Shown: positions 1 to 8,892, numbered from the stretch's first letter. The stretch: DNA of 64,000 nt from Lacrimispora algidixylanolytica (GCF_003609635.1 NZ_MCIA01000023.1:186001-250000); one strand, 5' to 3'. The notes: generated by a model from the sequence alone, not told the origin. Made by a program: numbers and translations.

Positions 1-81
1 TGCTAAATTGCTTGTTACAACTGCAGATTTAAGAGCAAGAGCAGATACCACGTTTCCCATAACAACAGATAATTTCTTCAT
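1..81 (-). CDS. AgrD-like cyclic autoinducer peptide precursor (5' part, cut by window edge)
   Basis: The first 27 codons of a leftward gene are visible, starting at ATG 81 behind an AAGGAG site. The peptide begins MKKLSVVMGNVV and then has an amphipathic ALALKSAVV stretch, the pattern of AgrD leaders (basic start, amphipathic helix, Lys-Ser-Ala before the signal core). The core Cys and acidic tail would lie beyond the edge and cannot be seen. It is divergent from a LytTR regulator and an AgrC-like kinase, which supports the reading as the signal precursor of an agr-type system. AgrB would be expected further left. Inference from context plus a short match; another small exported peptide is possible. 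Confidence 0.6.
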   Translation of the reverse strand, partial: MKKLSVVMGNVVSALALKSAVVTSNLA

Positions 82-134
82 TTTTATACTCTCCTTCGTA
101 TTAAAAGATTAAATTAAGTTACCTAATTTTGCCC

Positions 135-206
135 AGTATAGCATAATCCCTTTTTCGATAAAATAGCTTTTCATTTTCTCTTATAAAACAAGCAAATTCT
201 CTTATA
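135..206 (-). promoter_or_regulatory. Candidate LytTR (AgrA-like) direct repeat upstream of the agrD-like gene
   Basis: The 10-mer TTCTCTTATA occurs at 176-185 and again at 197-206, an exact 21-bp period (two helical turns), the usual geometry of LytTR-family binding sites. Leftward from the repeat there is a TATACT -10 box at 135-140 with a poor -35 (TTTTAT, 158-163) at 17-bp spacing, as expected for an activated promoter. It lies between the divergent agrD-like gene and the regulator gene, matching the position of agr P2. Repeat seen; function inferred. Confidence 0.5.
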
Positions 207-297
207 CTTCTTTTTTCAACACTTTTATTATTTTTTTTTACACATTACTGTGATAAAATGTTATCTAGTAAAAGAATGGAAGGAGACAAAGAGATTC

Positions 298-1035
298 ATG
301 ATTAAAATTGCTATCTGTGACGACGAATCCATATTTATTGAGCAGATCAAATCCATGATTAAAAGCACATTATCAGAAGCGCATATCTCTTACTTAACCG
401 ATTCTTTCACATCAGGGGAGATGTTGTGTGAAAAACTAAAAGGAGGTACTATTTATGATTTGGCATTTCTGGATATTAGTATGAATGGTATGAACGGAAT
501 TGAAGTTGGAGCTAAATTAAGATATTATTTTCAAAACAAAAAAACCATTATTATTTACATTTCGTCCTATGATAACCGGGCAAAAGAAGTTTTTTGCCTT
601 GACACCTTTCGCTTTTTGTCAAAGCCCATTGATCCTGAGCTTTTTAAAAAAGACCTTTTGAGTGCCTATAAACGGTTAAATGAAATAAAGGACGACTTTT
701 TTTGTTTTAAGGATATTGACAGAGGGCAATGTAATATTCCTGTTGAGGATATTATTTATCTTGAAATATCCAAAGGACATAAAATCAATGTGATTACAAA
801 AGACGCCCGCTATATTTTCTATGGGAAACTTATGGAGGTATTTGAGAAGTTAGAAGCCCAGGGGTTTTTATTGATTCATCATTCTATTTTAATCAACTAT
901 TACCACATCCGGCAGATATCCTATGAGAAAGTTCTCATGTCTAATGATGCAAGCTTGACCATAAGCGGCCCAAAGAGAAAGGAAATAAGGGCGAACTATT
1001 TACAGCTTAGGAAAAATAAGGAAGACGACAAATGA
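298..1035 (+). CDS. LytTR-family response regulator, AgrA-like
   Basis: Two-domain response regulator: receiver domain (about residues 1-120, with IAICDDE acidic pocket and phospho-acceptor Asp in LAFLDISMNG) followed by a LytTR DNA-binding domain (about 135-240, with the EDIIYLEISKGHKINV start typical of the family). ATG 298 is chosen because AAGGAG lies at 280-285 and the receiver fold starts there; an upstream GTG frame would add residues ahead of the fold. It overlaps the kinase gene by 4 bp (ATGA), so the two are translated together. By family it binds paired repeats spaced about 21 bp, such as those at 176-206, and activates the peptide-signal genes. Confidence 0.85.
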   Translation: MIKIAICDDESIFIEQIKSMIKSTLSEAHISYLTDSFTSGEMLCEKLKGGTIYDLAFLDISMNGMNGIEVGAKLRYYFQNKKTIIIYISSYDNRAKEVFCLDTFRFLSKPIDPELFKKDLLSAYKRLNEIKDDFFCFKDIDRGQCNIPVEDIIYLEISKGHKINVITKDARYIFYGKLMEVFEKLEAQGFLLIHHSILINYYHIRQISYEKVLMSNDASLTISGPKRKEIRANYLQLRKNKEDDK

Positions 1036-2366
1036 ACGTAATCATTACATATTTATTCATGAATATCCTTAGAACTTATGTAATATACGATTTTATTCAG
1101 ACTTTTTTAAAGAAAAGGAGAGTCCCCATTTGGGCCATCGGGATTGCTTATACTGCCTATTACCTTGTGGGAGCATACCTATACTTTAATTTGTTTAACC
1201 CAATATTAAATATCGTTTTTAACTTGGGAATCTGTTTTTTTATTTCTTTTTTGTATCAAACTTCCGTGTTTAAACGCTCTCTAGCTGCCTCTTTTATATA
1301 TATCTTATCTCTTGCAAGTGAAGATTGTACGGCGGCTTTTCTCGTTCTTTTTGTTGGAGCCTCTTTTAAAACCATAATACAGCAAGACTGTTTTGTACTC
1401 ATTGGGATCATCTTATCGAATACCATGATGTTTGGTCTGGTGAAATGGAGTAAAGTCTTCTTTTATAAACAGGAGGTTTATAACACGGAGGTCAGGCCGA
1501 CTCGCTGGCTGGCTATATTTTTGATTCCTGCAGGAAGTATCTATATCTTAAACAGTTTGACGTTAGAGATTATTTCCAATCAATCGGAATCTTCGTTTTT
1601 ACTGACAAGTGCAGTTCTTGTTTTATTGGCCATTAATATCTTGCTATTTTATTTATATGACAAGCTTTTGCTGGAAGAAAATCTAAAGTATGAAAATCTC
1701 CTGCTCTCGCAGCAAAACAATGCCTACGAAAAACAATCTGTACTGATCCAACGGTTTCAAAAGAGTTTGCGGGAGGACCGACACAACCTGCACAATCATC
1801 TGGCTGCGATATCCGGTCTCGCGGAACAAGGCCAAAACACCGAATTAATCGAATACATAAAAAAGCTCACCGTTAACGTAAAAGCACAAGAAGCCGGTAT
1901 TGACAGTGGTCATCCTGTCATTGATGCATTGATTAACAATAAGCTTTATCTCTCTCAACATTATCACGTTAAAACAGAAGTACATATTCGCCTACCTAAA
2001 GTTCTTGGCATAGATAAGATGGACCTTACGATTATCTTAGGCAACCTTTTGGATAATGCACTGGAAGCCTGTATGAAACTTGCGAAAGAAAAAAGAGAGA
2101 TATTTGTTGATATTTCAGAGTTTCATGAGGTTCTTACCATCCAGGTGACAAACGCCTATGACACCTCTCAACTATGCATCAAAAACGGGAGGCCCTATTC
2201 CACAAAAAAAGATAAAGCCTGGCATGGAATCGGGTTAAATTCTGTTAATCATACCATCAAAAAATATAACGGTATCTTTGAATATAATTATAGTGAACCA
2301 CGAACAGGAGAAACGAATCTCTTTACCGTAAGGGTTCTATTATATTTGCTTGACGAAGCTTCCTAA
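1032..2366 (+). CDS. AgrC-like sensor histidine kinase (HPK10/GHKL)
   Basis: 444 residues. The N-terminal 200 residues hold about six hydrophobic membrane segments; a short helix then leads to the phosphorylation motif REDRHNLHNHL (about residue 250) and a GHKL ATPase domain with the N-box LGNLLDNALEA and a G-box GIGLNSVNH. This is the layout of AgrC-type peptide receptors. It overlaps the LytTR regulator upstream by 4 bp. Role: senses an extracellular cyclic peptide in the membrane and phosphorylates the regulator. The ligand specificity cannot be read from sequence. Confidence 0.85.
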   Translation: MNVIITYLFMNILRTYVIYDFIQTFLKKRRVPIWAIGIAYTAYYLVGAYLYFNLFNPILNIVFNLGICFFISFLYQTSVFKRSLAASFIYILSLASEDCTAAFLVLFVGASFKTIIQQDCFVLIGIILSNTMMFGLVKWSKVFFYKQEVYNTEVRPTRWLAIFLIPAGSIYILNSLTLEIISNQSESSFLLTSAVLVLLAINILLFYLYDKLLLEENLKYENLLLSQQNNAYEKQSVLIQRFQKSLREDRHNLHNHLAAISGLAEQGQNTELIEYIKKLTVNVKAQEAGIDSGHPVIDALINNKLYLSQHYHVKTEVHIRLPKVLGIDKMDLTIILGNLLDNALEACMKLAKEKREIFVDISEFHEVLTIQVTNAYDTSQLCIKNGRPYSTKKDKAWHGIGLNSVNHTIKKYNGIFEYNYSEPRTGETNLFTVRVLLYLLDEAS

Positions 2367-2397
2367 GAAACCTGATAAATCCGAAAAGGAGAAGCCC

Positions 2398-3207
2398 ATG
2401 CCAGATAAAAACCACATCAGCCAAACCCATAAAATCCTATTATGCAGTACGCAAGAACAGTCAGAGGAATCACAGGAGATTCTCATTGAATACAAGTTAT
2501 CTATCTATGTGAATGGCATTCGTTATGTTAACCTAATATGTACTCACAAGAATTTATATGAATTGGTTCTGGGGAATTTATTTACAGAAGGAATCATTCA
2601 AGGAATTTCAGATATCGAATCCATTGAGATCATGGAAGACGAGGGCAAAGCCTTTGTGACATTAATTACTAAGGATACCTTTAAAGATATGATTGAAGCT
2701 ACAGAAGGAATTCGTACGATTACCACCGCTTGTGGAAAACAGCACTCCATCGCTTACTATCTCATGAACGATGAGAATCTAACAACTTTGGATTACAATT
2801 TTACCATCCGTTTTTCAAGGATTTTATTCTATGTAAATGAATTTCAAAAAAGCAGTGACATCTATAAATTAACACGAGGAATTCACTCTTGTGGATTATA
2901 CGATGAGGAAGGTATGCTCTATCTAATGGAAGATATCGGAAGACATAATGCAGTAGATAAGGTACTTGGCTACGCCATTGACCATGGGATTGATTTATCC
3001 AAGACAGCTCTTATTACCAGTGGCAGAGTCCCTAGTGATATGATATTAAAAATTATTAAAGCGAGGATTCCAATCCTAGTGGCCCGCTCCGTTCCCACAG
3101 ATGTCGCCATTGAAATGGCAAACAAATACAACATTACATTGGCTGGCTTTGCAAGAGGAACCAAAATAAATTTGTATTCCAATGAGCAAAGGCTTCTCTT
3201 TGAATGA
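2398..3207 (+). CDS. fdhD: Formate dehydrogenase accessory sulfurtransferase FdhD
   Basis: About 269 residues starting at ATG 2398 behind AAAAGGAG. C-terminal blocks are typical of FdhD: RGIHSCGLYDEEG, MEDIGRHNAVDKVLGYA, TSGRVPSDMILKI, ARSVPTD and TLAGFARG. FdhD carries sulfur from IscS to the molybdenum/tungsten cofactor of formate dehydrogenase. The cysteine loop reads TTACGKQ, with one Cys instead of the CxxC of E. coli FdhD; single-Cys versions exist in Gram-positives. No formate dehydrogenase gene is in the window. It directly follows the kinase gene (31 bp), so may be read through from the agr-like operon, but the functions are unrelated. Confidence 0.88.
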   Translation: MPDKNHISQTHKILLCSTQEQSEESQEILIEYKLSIYVNGIRYVNLICTHKNLYELVLGNLFTEGIIQGISDIESIEIMEDEGKAFVTLITKDTFKDMIEATEGIRTITTACGKQHSIAYYLMNDENLTTLDYNFTIRFSRILFYVNEFQKSSDIYKLTRGIHSCGLYDEEGMLYLMEDIGRHNAVDKVLGYAIDHGIDLSKTALITSGRVPSDMILKIIKARIPILVARSVPTDVAIEMANKYNITLAGFARGTKINLYSNEQRLLFE

Positions 3208-3253
3208 GAAAGAACTGTGATCGAAAGTAATAAAAATATCCTAAACAACGCAA

Positions 3254-3290
3254 AAAAAGGATTTGAAACACTAGGTTTCAAATCCTTTTT
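3254..3290. terminator. Bidirectional rho-independent terminator
   Basis: Stem GGATTTGAAAC / GTTTCAAATCC with a 5-nt loop, flanked by an A-run on the left and a T-run on the right, between convergent fdhD and the transporter gene. It can serve both strands. Confidence 0.9.
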
Positions 3291-3301
3291 ATATGCATTC
3301 A

Positions 3302-3901
3302 TTATAAAGGTAAAATAGTCTTCTTAAATTCCTGGTTTAAAACCTGTCCCATAGAATTATAAATAGCGGAAAGTCCGCAGAATATTCCAACATATCCAGC
3401 AATCGTATGTATAGATTCTACGCCGGTAAAGTTAGCAAGTGAAAGCAGGAAGAATAAAACGGTAAGAGAACCAAATACTACCTGGCTTGCACGATTGTGT
3501 TTCAGTGTTCCGATAAACATAAAGAGTGTGAATACACACCAGAGACCTAAATAAAATCCCATGCTGATAGGATCAGCAGCTTTGATACCTTCAAATGGAT
3601 TAATCCAGATGATAATCAAAGACCACCAAAAGAAACCATATGCCGTAAATGCGGTAGCACCAAAGGTATTATTTTTCTTGAATTCCATGATGCCAGCTAT
3701 AATCTGAGCGGCGCCTCCTAATGCAAATCCCATAGCTACAATCACGATAGAAAGAGGAATTATTCCTGCATTGTGAAGATTTAACAGGCAGGTGGTCATT
3801 CCGAATCCTAAAAGCCCAAGAGGAGCTGGATTGGCAATGGTAGAAGAACTGGATTGAACGGTTGGTGTTGACTGTATAGATTGAGTTGTTTTGGTTGACA
3901 T
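3302..3901 (-). CDS. Acetate/succinate transporter of the GPR1/FUN34/YaaH (AceTr) family
   Basis: 199 residues from ATG 3901 (a longer upstream reading lacks a ribosome site). After a Ser/Thr-rich tail it shows the family signature NPAPLGLLGFGMTT and six hydrophobic segments (starting LSIVIVAMGFALGG, AFTAYGFFWWSLIIIW, YLGLWCVFTLFMFIG and so on). Members (SatP/YaaH in bacteria) move acetate or succinate with protons across the cytoplasmic membrane. Stands alone between two terminators or promoters; convergent with fdhD. Substrate is from the family, not visible directly. Confidence 0.88.
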   Translation of the reverse strand: MSTKTTQSIQSTPTVQSSSSTIANPAPLGLLGFGMTTCLLNLHNAGIIPLSIVIVAMGFALGGAAQIIAGIMEFKKNNTFGATAFTAYGFFWWSLIIIWINPFEGIKAADPISMGFYLGLWCVFTLFMFIGTLKHNRASQVVFGSLTVLFFLLSLANFTGVESIHTIAGYVGIFCGLSAIYNSMGQVLNQEFKKTILPL

Positions 3902-4185
3902 TATTTGTAAATCCTTTCGTTTTGTATATGCGAAAACGCACCTGACATATAATATCATCTATTAAAATATAATTCAACATAAATCGACACTGAAACCGAA
4001 TTTATTCTAAGATATCATTTCATCTTGTGACAAATAAAGGATTTACTGTCATACTTATCTAATATGCATTTGCTATTATGACATGTATTTGATATCATGT
4101 AAATTACAGGAATCGTTCAAACCGTCCGTTAGGGCGACGCTTTGGATCATATATAATTAAAACATTTTAAAAGGTGGAAGCAAGA

Positions 4186-5235
4186 ATGGATAATCAGGAA
4201 CAAAAACATCAACGTCGGCCTAGGTATAAAGGTACTCACCCTAAGGCTTTTAAGGATAAATATAAGGAACTGCAACCAGAGTTATATGCAGATGCCGTGA
4301 AAAAGGTAATTCAAAAGGGCAATACTCCTGCTGGTATGCATCGTTCCATTTGTGTGAATGAGATATTGGAGTTCTTACAAATAACCCCTGGACAAACTGG
4401 ACTAGATGCCACCTTGGGTTATGGTGGACATACGTTGGAGATGCTTAAATGCTTAGATTCAAAGGGGCACCTATATGCGACTGACGTAGATTCGATTGAA
4501 TTACCACGAACCAAGGATCGTTTAGAACGTTTGGGTTATGGCCCCGAGATATTAACAGTAAGGCACACGAACTTTTCCAACATAGATCAAATTACTTCCG
4601 AATCCGGACCTTTGGATTTTATATTGGCAGATTTAGGAGTCTCTTCCATGCAAATCGATAATCCTGAAAGAGGATTTTCCTTTAAGACGGAAGGCCCGTT
4701 GGACTTACGATTAAATCCATCCAAAGGCATCTCCGCAGCAGATCGACTTAAATCCATTGACAAAGATGAATTACAAGGGATGTTGTTAGAAAATGCGGAT
4801 GAGCCATATGCCGCAGAAATCTCTCGTACCATCGTTACCACTATCAAAAAGGGAACAGACATTGTAACAACAAGTATGTTACAGCAAGTGATCAAAGACG
4901 CTCTTAAATTTTTACCGGAAAAAGATAGGGACGAGGCAATCAAAAAATCTTGTCAAAGATGTTTTCAAGCCTTACGAATTGATGTCAATAAAGAGTTTGA
5001 AGTATTATATGATTTCTTAGAAAAGCTTCCTTCTGCCTTGGCTGAGGGTGGGCGTGTTGCGATTCTCACGTTTCATTCTGGAGAAGATCGTCTGGTTAAA
5101 AAATCATTCCAGCGTTTCTATCGTGATGGCCTCTATAAAGAAATAGCGCCTGAGGCGATTCGACCATCTGCAGCTGAACGCGGTGAGAATAGTCGGGCTC
5201 GATGTGCTAAATTACGTTGGGCGATTAAAGCTTAA
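4186..5235 (+). CDS. RsmH/MraW-family 16S rRNA (cytosine-N4)-methyltransferase paralogue
   Basis: 349 residues from ATG 4186 behind AAAGGTGG. Contains the MraW motifs: HRSICVNEILEFL, LDATLGYGGHTLEML (SAM-binding loop), LADLGVSSMQIDNPERGFSF, and the C-terminal AILTFHSGEDRLVKKSF and RGENSRARCAKLRW. RsmH methylates C1402 N4 in the ribosomal P site. An extra basic N-terminus of about 40 residues (QKHQRRPRYKGTHPKAFKDKY) and a position outside the dcw cell-wall cluster mark it as a second-type copy; it stands as a single-gene unit with its own terminator. Whether it acts on C1402 or another site is unknown. Confidence 0.85.
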   Translation: MDNQEQKHQRRPRYKGTHPKAFKDKYKELQPELYADAVKKVIQKGNTPAGMHRSICVNEILEFLQITPGQTGLDATLGYGGHTLEMLKCLDSKGHLYATDVDSIELPRTKDRLERLGYGPEILTVRHTNFSNIDQITSESGPLDFILADLGVSSMQIDNPERGFSFKTEGPLDLRLNPSKGISAADRLKSIDKDELQGMLLENADEPYAAEISRTIVTTIKKGTDIVTTSMLQQVIKDALKFLPEKDRDEAIKKSCQRCFQALRIDVNKEFEVLYDFLEKLPSALAEGGRVAILTFHSGEDRLVKKSFQRFYRDGLYKEIAPEAIRPSAAERGENSRARCAKLRWAIKA

Positions 5236-5265
5236 GTATAATTCAATTTACTGATGAATAATAAG

Positions 5266-5317
5266 GAAAAAGCAAGCAGGACAAGTTTCAATACACATGC
5301 CCTGCTTGCTTTTTTTA
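5266..5317. terminator. Rho-independent terminator
   Basis: AAAAAGCAAGCAGG paired with CCTGCTTGCTTTTTTT, 20-nt loop, just after the rsmH-like gene; the A-run allows use on the other strand too. Confidence 0.85.
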
Positions 5318-5412
5318 TATCATATCCCACGTAATAATTTTGAAAATTTATTGATAGGAGGCCTATACTCATGCAAAGGGCTTGAGTACTTAGTCCAATG
5401 CTGAGATAACTT

Positions 5413-5955
5413 CTATTGAATGCCATTTCCTAAATCTTTTGCTGCCGCAAGGCTAGAAAGACCACTAATATCCCCTTTTTCCATAACTTCCGATTGTGTT
5501 ACAATTCCGCAGTCTCTCCACCCCATATACTTTATGATCGCTTTATAATGGCTAATGGTTGCTTCTACCGCTTCCGTATCCGTATCTCCATATACTGCAA
5601 GCAACGCGGCATCGGTTATAGGCATCGGTTTTGCAGTGCTTACATTCATTCTATCTATTACGGATTTTAATTGTGCTGTCATGCCATGCCAATAAACAGG
5701 ACTGGCTAATACTAATAGATCCGCGTCATACAAAGCTTTATATATCTCTTGCATGTCATCCTTTTTTGCGCACTCTCCCAGATGAGTAAAACAATATTTA
5801 CAATCAGTGCATCCCGTAACCTTCATTCTACCCACATTAAATTTTGTGACGGTATTCCCACTAGCTTCCGCTCCCTGTATAAAAACATCTGCCAAAATCT
5901 CTGTATTACCATTTTTTCTTGGACTCCCATTTAATAAAACAATCTTTTTAGACAT
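5413..5955 (-). CDS. Flavodoxin-fold NAD(P)H-dependent FMN reductase family protein
   Basis: 180 residues from ATG 5955 (AAAGGAG upstream; an upstream in-frame extension is not needed). Begins KKIVLLNGSPRKNGNTEIL, the phosphate-binding loop for FMN, then VTGCTDCKYC with paired cysteines, ASPVYWHGMTAQLKSVIDR and a Trp-rich end. This is the iron-sulfur-flavoprotein-like/NADPH-dependent reductase family; the Cys set is C-x2-C-x2-C...C and may be redox active. Lies 80 bp after a nitroreductase on the same strand, so probably a two-gene flavoprotein operon for quinone or nitro/stress reduction. Physiological substrate unknown. Confidence 0.82.
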   Translation of the reverse strand: MSKKIVLLNGSPRKNGNTEILADVFIQGAEASGNTVTKFNVGRMKVTGCTDCKYCFTHLGECAKKDDMQEIYKALYDADLLVLASPVYWHGMTAQLKSVIDRMNVSTAKPMPITDAALLAVYGDTDTEAVEATISHYKAIIKYMGWRDCGIVTQSEVMEKGDISGLSSLAAAKDLGNGIQ

Positions 5956-6034
5956 GATCAATTCTCCTTTTATATTCTTATACCATTTGGGGGAATTTTT
6001 AATTCTTTTGCGTATAGTGCTGTGAATCAAGATG

Positions 6035-6538
6035 TTACCACTTTTCATAATGAATTTTTTCAGCATGATATCGATCTATAAATTGATTCTTATTGCTCTC
6101 CGGGTAACCAATGGCAATGAATGCAAATGGTCTAATATCTGATGGAAGTTCATACATCTCCCGCACATAATTGATAGCAGAATCAACCGATGTAATGCTC
6201 ATCCACACGGCTCCAAGATCCAAATGTACCGCTTCTAATAAAATATTCTGGGCCGCAGCACTCATATCCATCATCCAATCAGGTTCATATCTGAATTTCT
6301 TGCTATTTGCTACCAAAATAATTGTTAGCTCGGAATTAGAAACTGGTTTGGCATCTGGCATCGCTTTGGATAGCTTCTGAAGAGCTGTCTTGCTTTCAAC
6401 TACAATAAATTCCCATGGCTGTTGATTTAATGCTGATGGTGCTTGCATAGCAGCCCGTAATAATTGATCTATCTTTTCTTTCTTTACCGGTGTGTCTTTA
6501 AATTTACGAATACTTCTACGAATGAAAATTTCTTTCAC
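6035..6538 (-). CDS. Nitroreductase family FMN oxidoreductase
   Basis: 167 residues, starting at GTG 6538 with GGAGG just upstream. Motifs: RRSIRKFKDTPV at the N-terminus, AMQAPSALNQQPWEFIVV (FMN binding), DMSAAAQNILLEAVHLDLGAVW, and AIGYP near the end. The family reduces nitro compounds, quinones or flavins with NAD(P)H. It is a short form typical of clostridial nitroreductases. First gene of a probable operon with the flavodoxin-like gene at 5413-5955. Confidence 0.87.
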   Translation of the reverse strand: MKEIFIRRSIRKFKDTPVKKEKIDQLLRAAMQAPSALNQQPWEFIVVESKTALQKLSKAMPDAKPVSNSELTIILVANSKKFRYEPDWMMDMSAAAQNILLEAVHLDLGAVWMSITSVDSAINYVREMYELPSDIRPFAFIAIGYPESNKNQFIDRYHAEKIHYEKW

Positions 6539-6812
6539 AGGACACCTCCATGTTCTGTCTTAATAAAAACTTGAAACCAAGCATTGGTGTTTATTTTATT
6601 ATTTGATATCATGATAACATGCTAGATTCAATAGGTGAAATTGATTGTTTTTATTGATGTAATCGAAAAATCAGATGATTGGGGCAAAGTGATGAATCTG
6701 TGTTTGATTATTTCATTTTCGATTATCACAACAAAGTATCACTCTATAGAAATGGAATACTTGAATAAGTTCAATCAGCCATTACATTCCAATTACTCTT
6801 TCATATGAAAAT

Positions 6813-6855
6813 ATGAGAAGTCGGTGGCTGAAAATATCAGCCACCGACTTCTCAT
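6813..6855. repeat. Perfect 19-bp inverted repeat in a 563-bp gene-free stretch
   Basis: Arms ATGAGAAGTCGGTGGCTGA (6813-6831) and its exact reverse complement (6837-6855) around AAATA. No T-run follows on either strand, so it is a weak candidate for a classical terminator. The rest of 6539-7101 is AT-rich; no coding frame with a ribosome site was found on either strand. Confidence 0.7.
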
Positions 6856-7101
6856 TTACTCTATATTATCTTAAAAATCTCATAAGGATATTTATATATA
6901 TATTGATTACTTTGTCTTGTAATACTCTATTTTAGTTACCTAAGACTAACTCACAATTAATATTCAGCTTCATAATAGCAAATTAAATGTTGCTAATAGC
7001 AGCATTTGTTACACAGTCATGCATCATTGTTTATCCGTTTAATTTTTAATATTTGAAGAAGACAAAGCTATTTATAAACAGGAAATAGATGGCACATGAC
7101 T

Positions 7102-7818
7102 TTAATTTGACAAAGGCGCTTCCAGATAAAGAAGCCTAGACAGCCTTTTTATTCCATCCCTGCTAACAGGTAATTTTATATCATTGATCAATTGGAGCTG
7201 TTGTGTCGTGCACTCGGTCACAAAGGAGCTGTTTACGATACAACCTTTATCTATATAGATAAAAATCTTTTTATCTAGTTTTTCATAAATCTGAAGTAAA
7301 CTCATCCGAAAGGTTACACATCGATTGTCAGCAGTAAATATGTTTACATTTTTCCCATCTCGATTAATGTACAAAATATCGTCGTAATAAATTTTATCAT
7401 ATCTTGTTTTACTGGTTAATTCCAGACTTCTATTTCTTTTACCAGTAACGATATTGTGTAAGATTGAAAGAATTGTTTCTAGTTCCTTCATAATGTTTTT
7501 CTTAGACATATACTTAAAAATTTTATACTTTAAGAACCAGTCGATGCATTCCAAATCATCAATTAAAACTATGATTTTAGTATGGGGATACTGCTTTATT
7601 ACTTTTGATATGAATCCGCACAACTCTTCTTTTGTATTGTTAGTGATATCAATAATAAAACCGTCACAATACTCTTCATCAATAAGAAATAATGCGCTCT
7701 TTATATCTTCCCAGACAAATAGGTCCAGCTTGGAATATTTACATTGCATAAAGGTATGTATTACTTTTTTGACCGAGCTCATGAAACATAGATCTTTCGT
7801 ATAAACTCCAATATTCAT
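7102..7818 (-). CDS. Atypical LytTR response regulator at the end of the PKS operon
   Basis: 238 residues from ATG 7818, chosen because GGAGG lies 8 nt upstream. The receiver-like half (1-115) keeps an Asp at the strand end (DGFIIDI), but the usual acidic pair near residue 8-9 is replaced by GVYTKDLC, so phosphorylation is doubtful. The LytTR half (about 130-238) starts DKIYYDDILYINRDGKNVNIF. Last gene of the leftward biosynthetic operon, 85 bp after the dikinase gene. Probably a pathway-specific activator; the repeated GTCCACTTT elements at 19960-19989 are its likely target. Confidence 0.8.
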   Translation of the reverse strand: MNIGVYTKDLCFMSSVKKVIHTFMQCKYSKLDLFVWEDIKSALFLIDEEYCDGFIIDITNNTKEELCGFISKVIKQYPHTKIIVLIDDLECIDWFLKYKIFKYMSKKNIMKELETILSILHNIVTGKRNRSLELTSKTRYDKIYYDDILYINRDGKNVNIFTADNRCVTFRMSLLQIYEKLDKKIFIYIDKGCIVNSSFVTECTTQQLQLINDIKLPVSRDGIKRLSRLLYLEAPLSN

Positions 7819-7903
7819 ACTATTAACCTCCGCAGGTAATAGGTTATCTTGTTTTATGCTCATTATTTTCACCATGTAAAAATCACCGCTCTTATTGTAC
7901 TTT

Positions 7904-8863
7904 TTACCTAGTATCTATTCTTCTATATGTTACAGGTCTAGATTGCACTATGTATATCTTCCCATTTACAATTCCCCATTCGATATCCTGGGGGCAGCCA
8001 AACTTACCTTCAATTTTTTTACATACCTTCACCAATCTCCATACATTCAGATAATTCATTGAATATGAGTGAATCATTTTACTGCTATTAAATACTTTTT
8101 TTATACCAGAGTCGGAATTTACATACCGAAATTCCTTTCTCCCCTTTTTTCTGTAAGTAATCCTCTTATTATTAATATCGTAGATATAAGTATCTGGTGA
8201 TATTGCACCGGAAGCAACGGCTTCACCCAGACCGTATGCGGAATTAACCAGCACCTCTTCCTTTCGATGATTCATAGGATTGCAGGTAAAAACAACTCCA
8301 GATGCCTTGGGACTGATCATTTTCTGAATAAGAACCGCCATTTTGATGTTATTGTTTTCATAATTTCTTTTCATTCTGTAATCAATGGCTCTCGGAGACC
8401 AGAGTGATGCCCAACATCTTTTCACATATTCTATAACGTTATAATCTCCAGAGATATTTAAAAACGTATCCTGCTGCCCTGCAAAACTTGATTCTTCCAG
8501 ATCTTCCATATTGGCGGAGGATCTTATGGCAACACTTACATTTTTGCCCAAGGCCCGGTATTGCTTGAAAATCTCCATTCCCATGTGATTTGGCATGCTT
8601 CCATGCAGAAAACTTTTTATAATGTTAACACTGCACTCATCCAATGATATCTTGCCATTCTTATTTTCATCTAAATAAAGTTGAATGAATTTATTGATTC
8701 CATTCTCCTTTACAAATTCTTCATATGCATTGTAAGTAATGCAAAAACCCTCTGGAACGTTCACTTTTAATGCGTATAGTTCTCCTAAATTTGCGGCCTT
8801 ACTACCAACAATGACATTATCACGAATATTTAAATTTTTCAGATTTTTAGCATACATATGCAT
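7904..8863 (-). CDS. PEP-synthase/Rph-type ATP-grasp domain protein (N-terminal half of a split dikinase)
   Basis: 319 residues containing only the PPDK N-terminal ATP-binding module: VGSKAANLGELYAL at the start, AIRSSANMEDLEESSFAGQQ, CWASLWSPRAI, GVVFTCNPMN, NSAYGLGEAVASGAISPDTY and CPQDIEWGIVNGKIYIVQSRP. In rifampin phosphotransferase and PEP synthase this domain is fused to a swivelling His domain; here that half is a separate gene at 11075-12721, with a ketosynthase pair between them. Two start codons (8863, 8857) fit the AAGGGG site. By analogy with Rph it transfers phosphate to a hydroxyl; by analogy with PigC of prodigiosin synthesis it could activate a carboxyl for condensation. Confidence 0.82.
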   Translation of the reverse strand: MHMYAKNLKNLNIRDNVIVGSKAANLGELYALKVNVPEGFCITYNAYEEFVKENGINKFIQLYLDENKNGKISLDECSVNIIKSFLHGSMPNHMGMEIFKQYRALGKNVSVAIRSSANMEDLEESSFAGQQDTFLNISGDYNVIEYVKRCWASLWSPRAIDYRMKRNYENNNIKMAVLIQKMISPKASGVVFTCNPMNHRKEEVLVNSAYGLGEAVASGAISPDTYIYDINNKRITYRKKGRKEFRYVNSDSGIKKVFNSSKMIHSYSMNYLNVWRLVKVCKKIEGKFGCPQDIEWGIVNGKIYIVQSRPVTYRRIDTR

Positions 8864-8892
8864 ATATCCCCTTATCTTCCTGAAATATGTGT

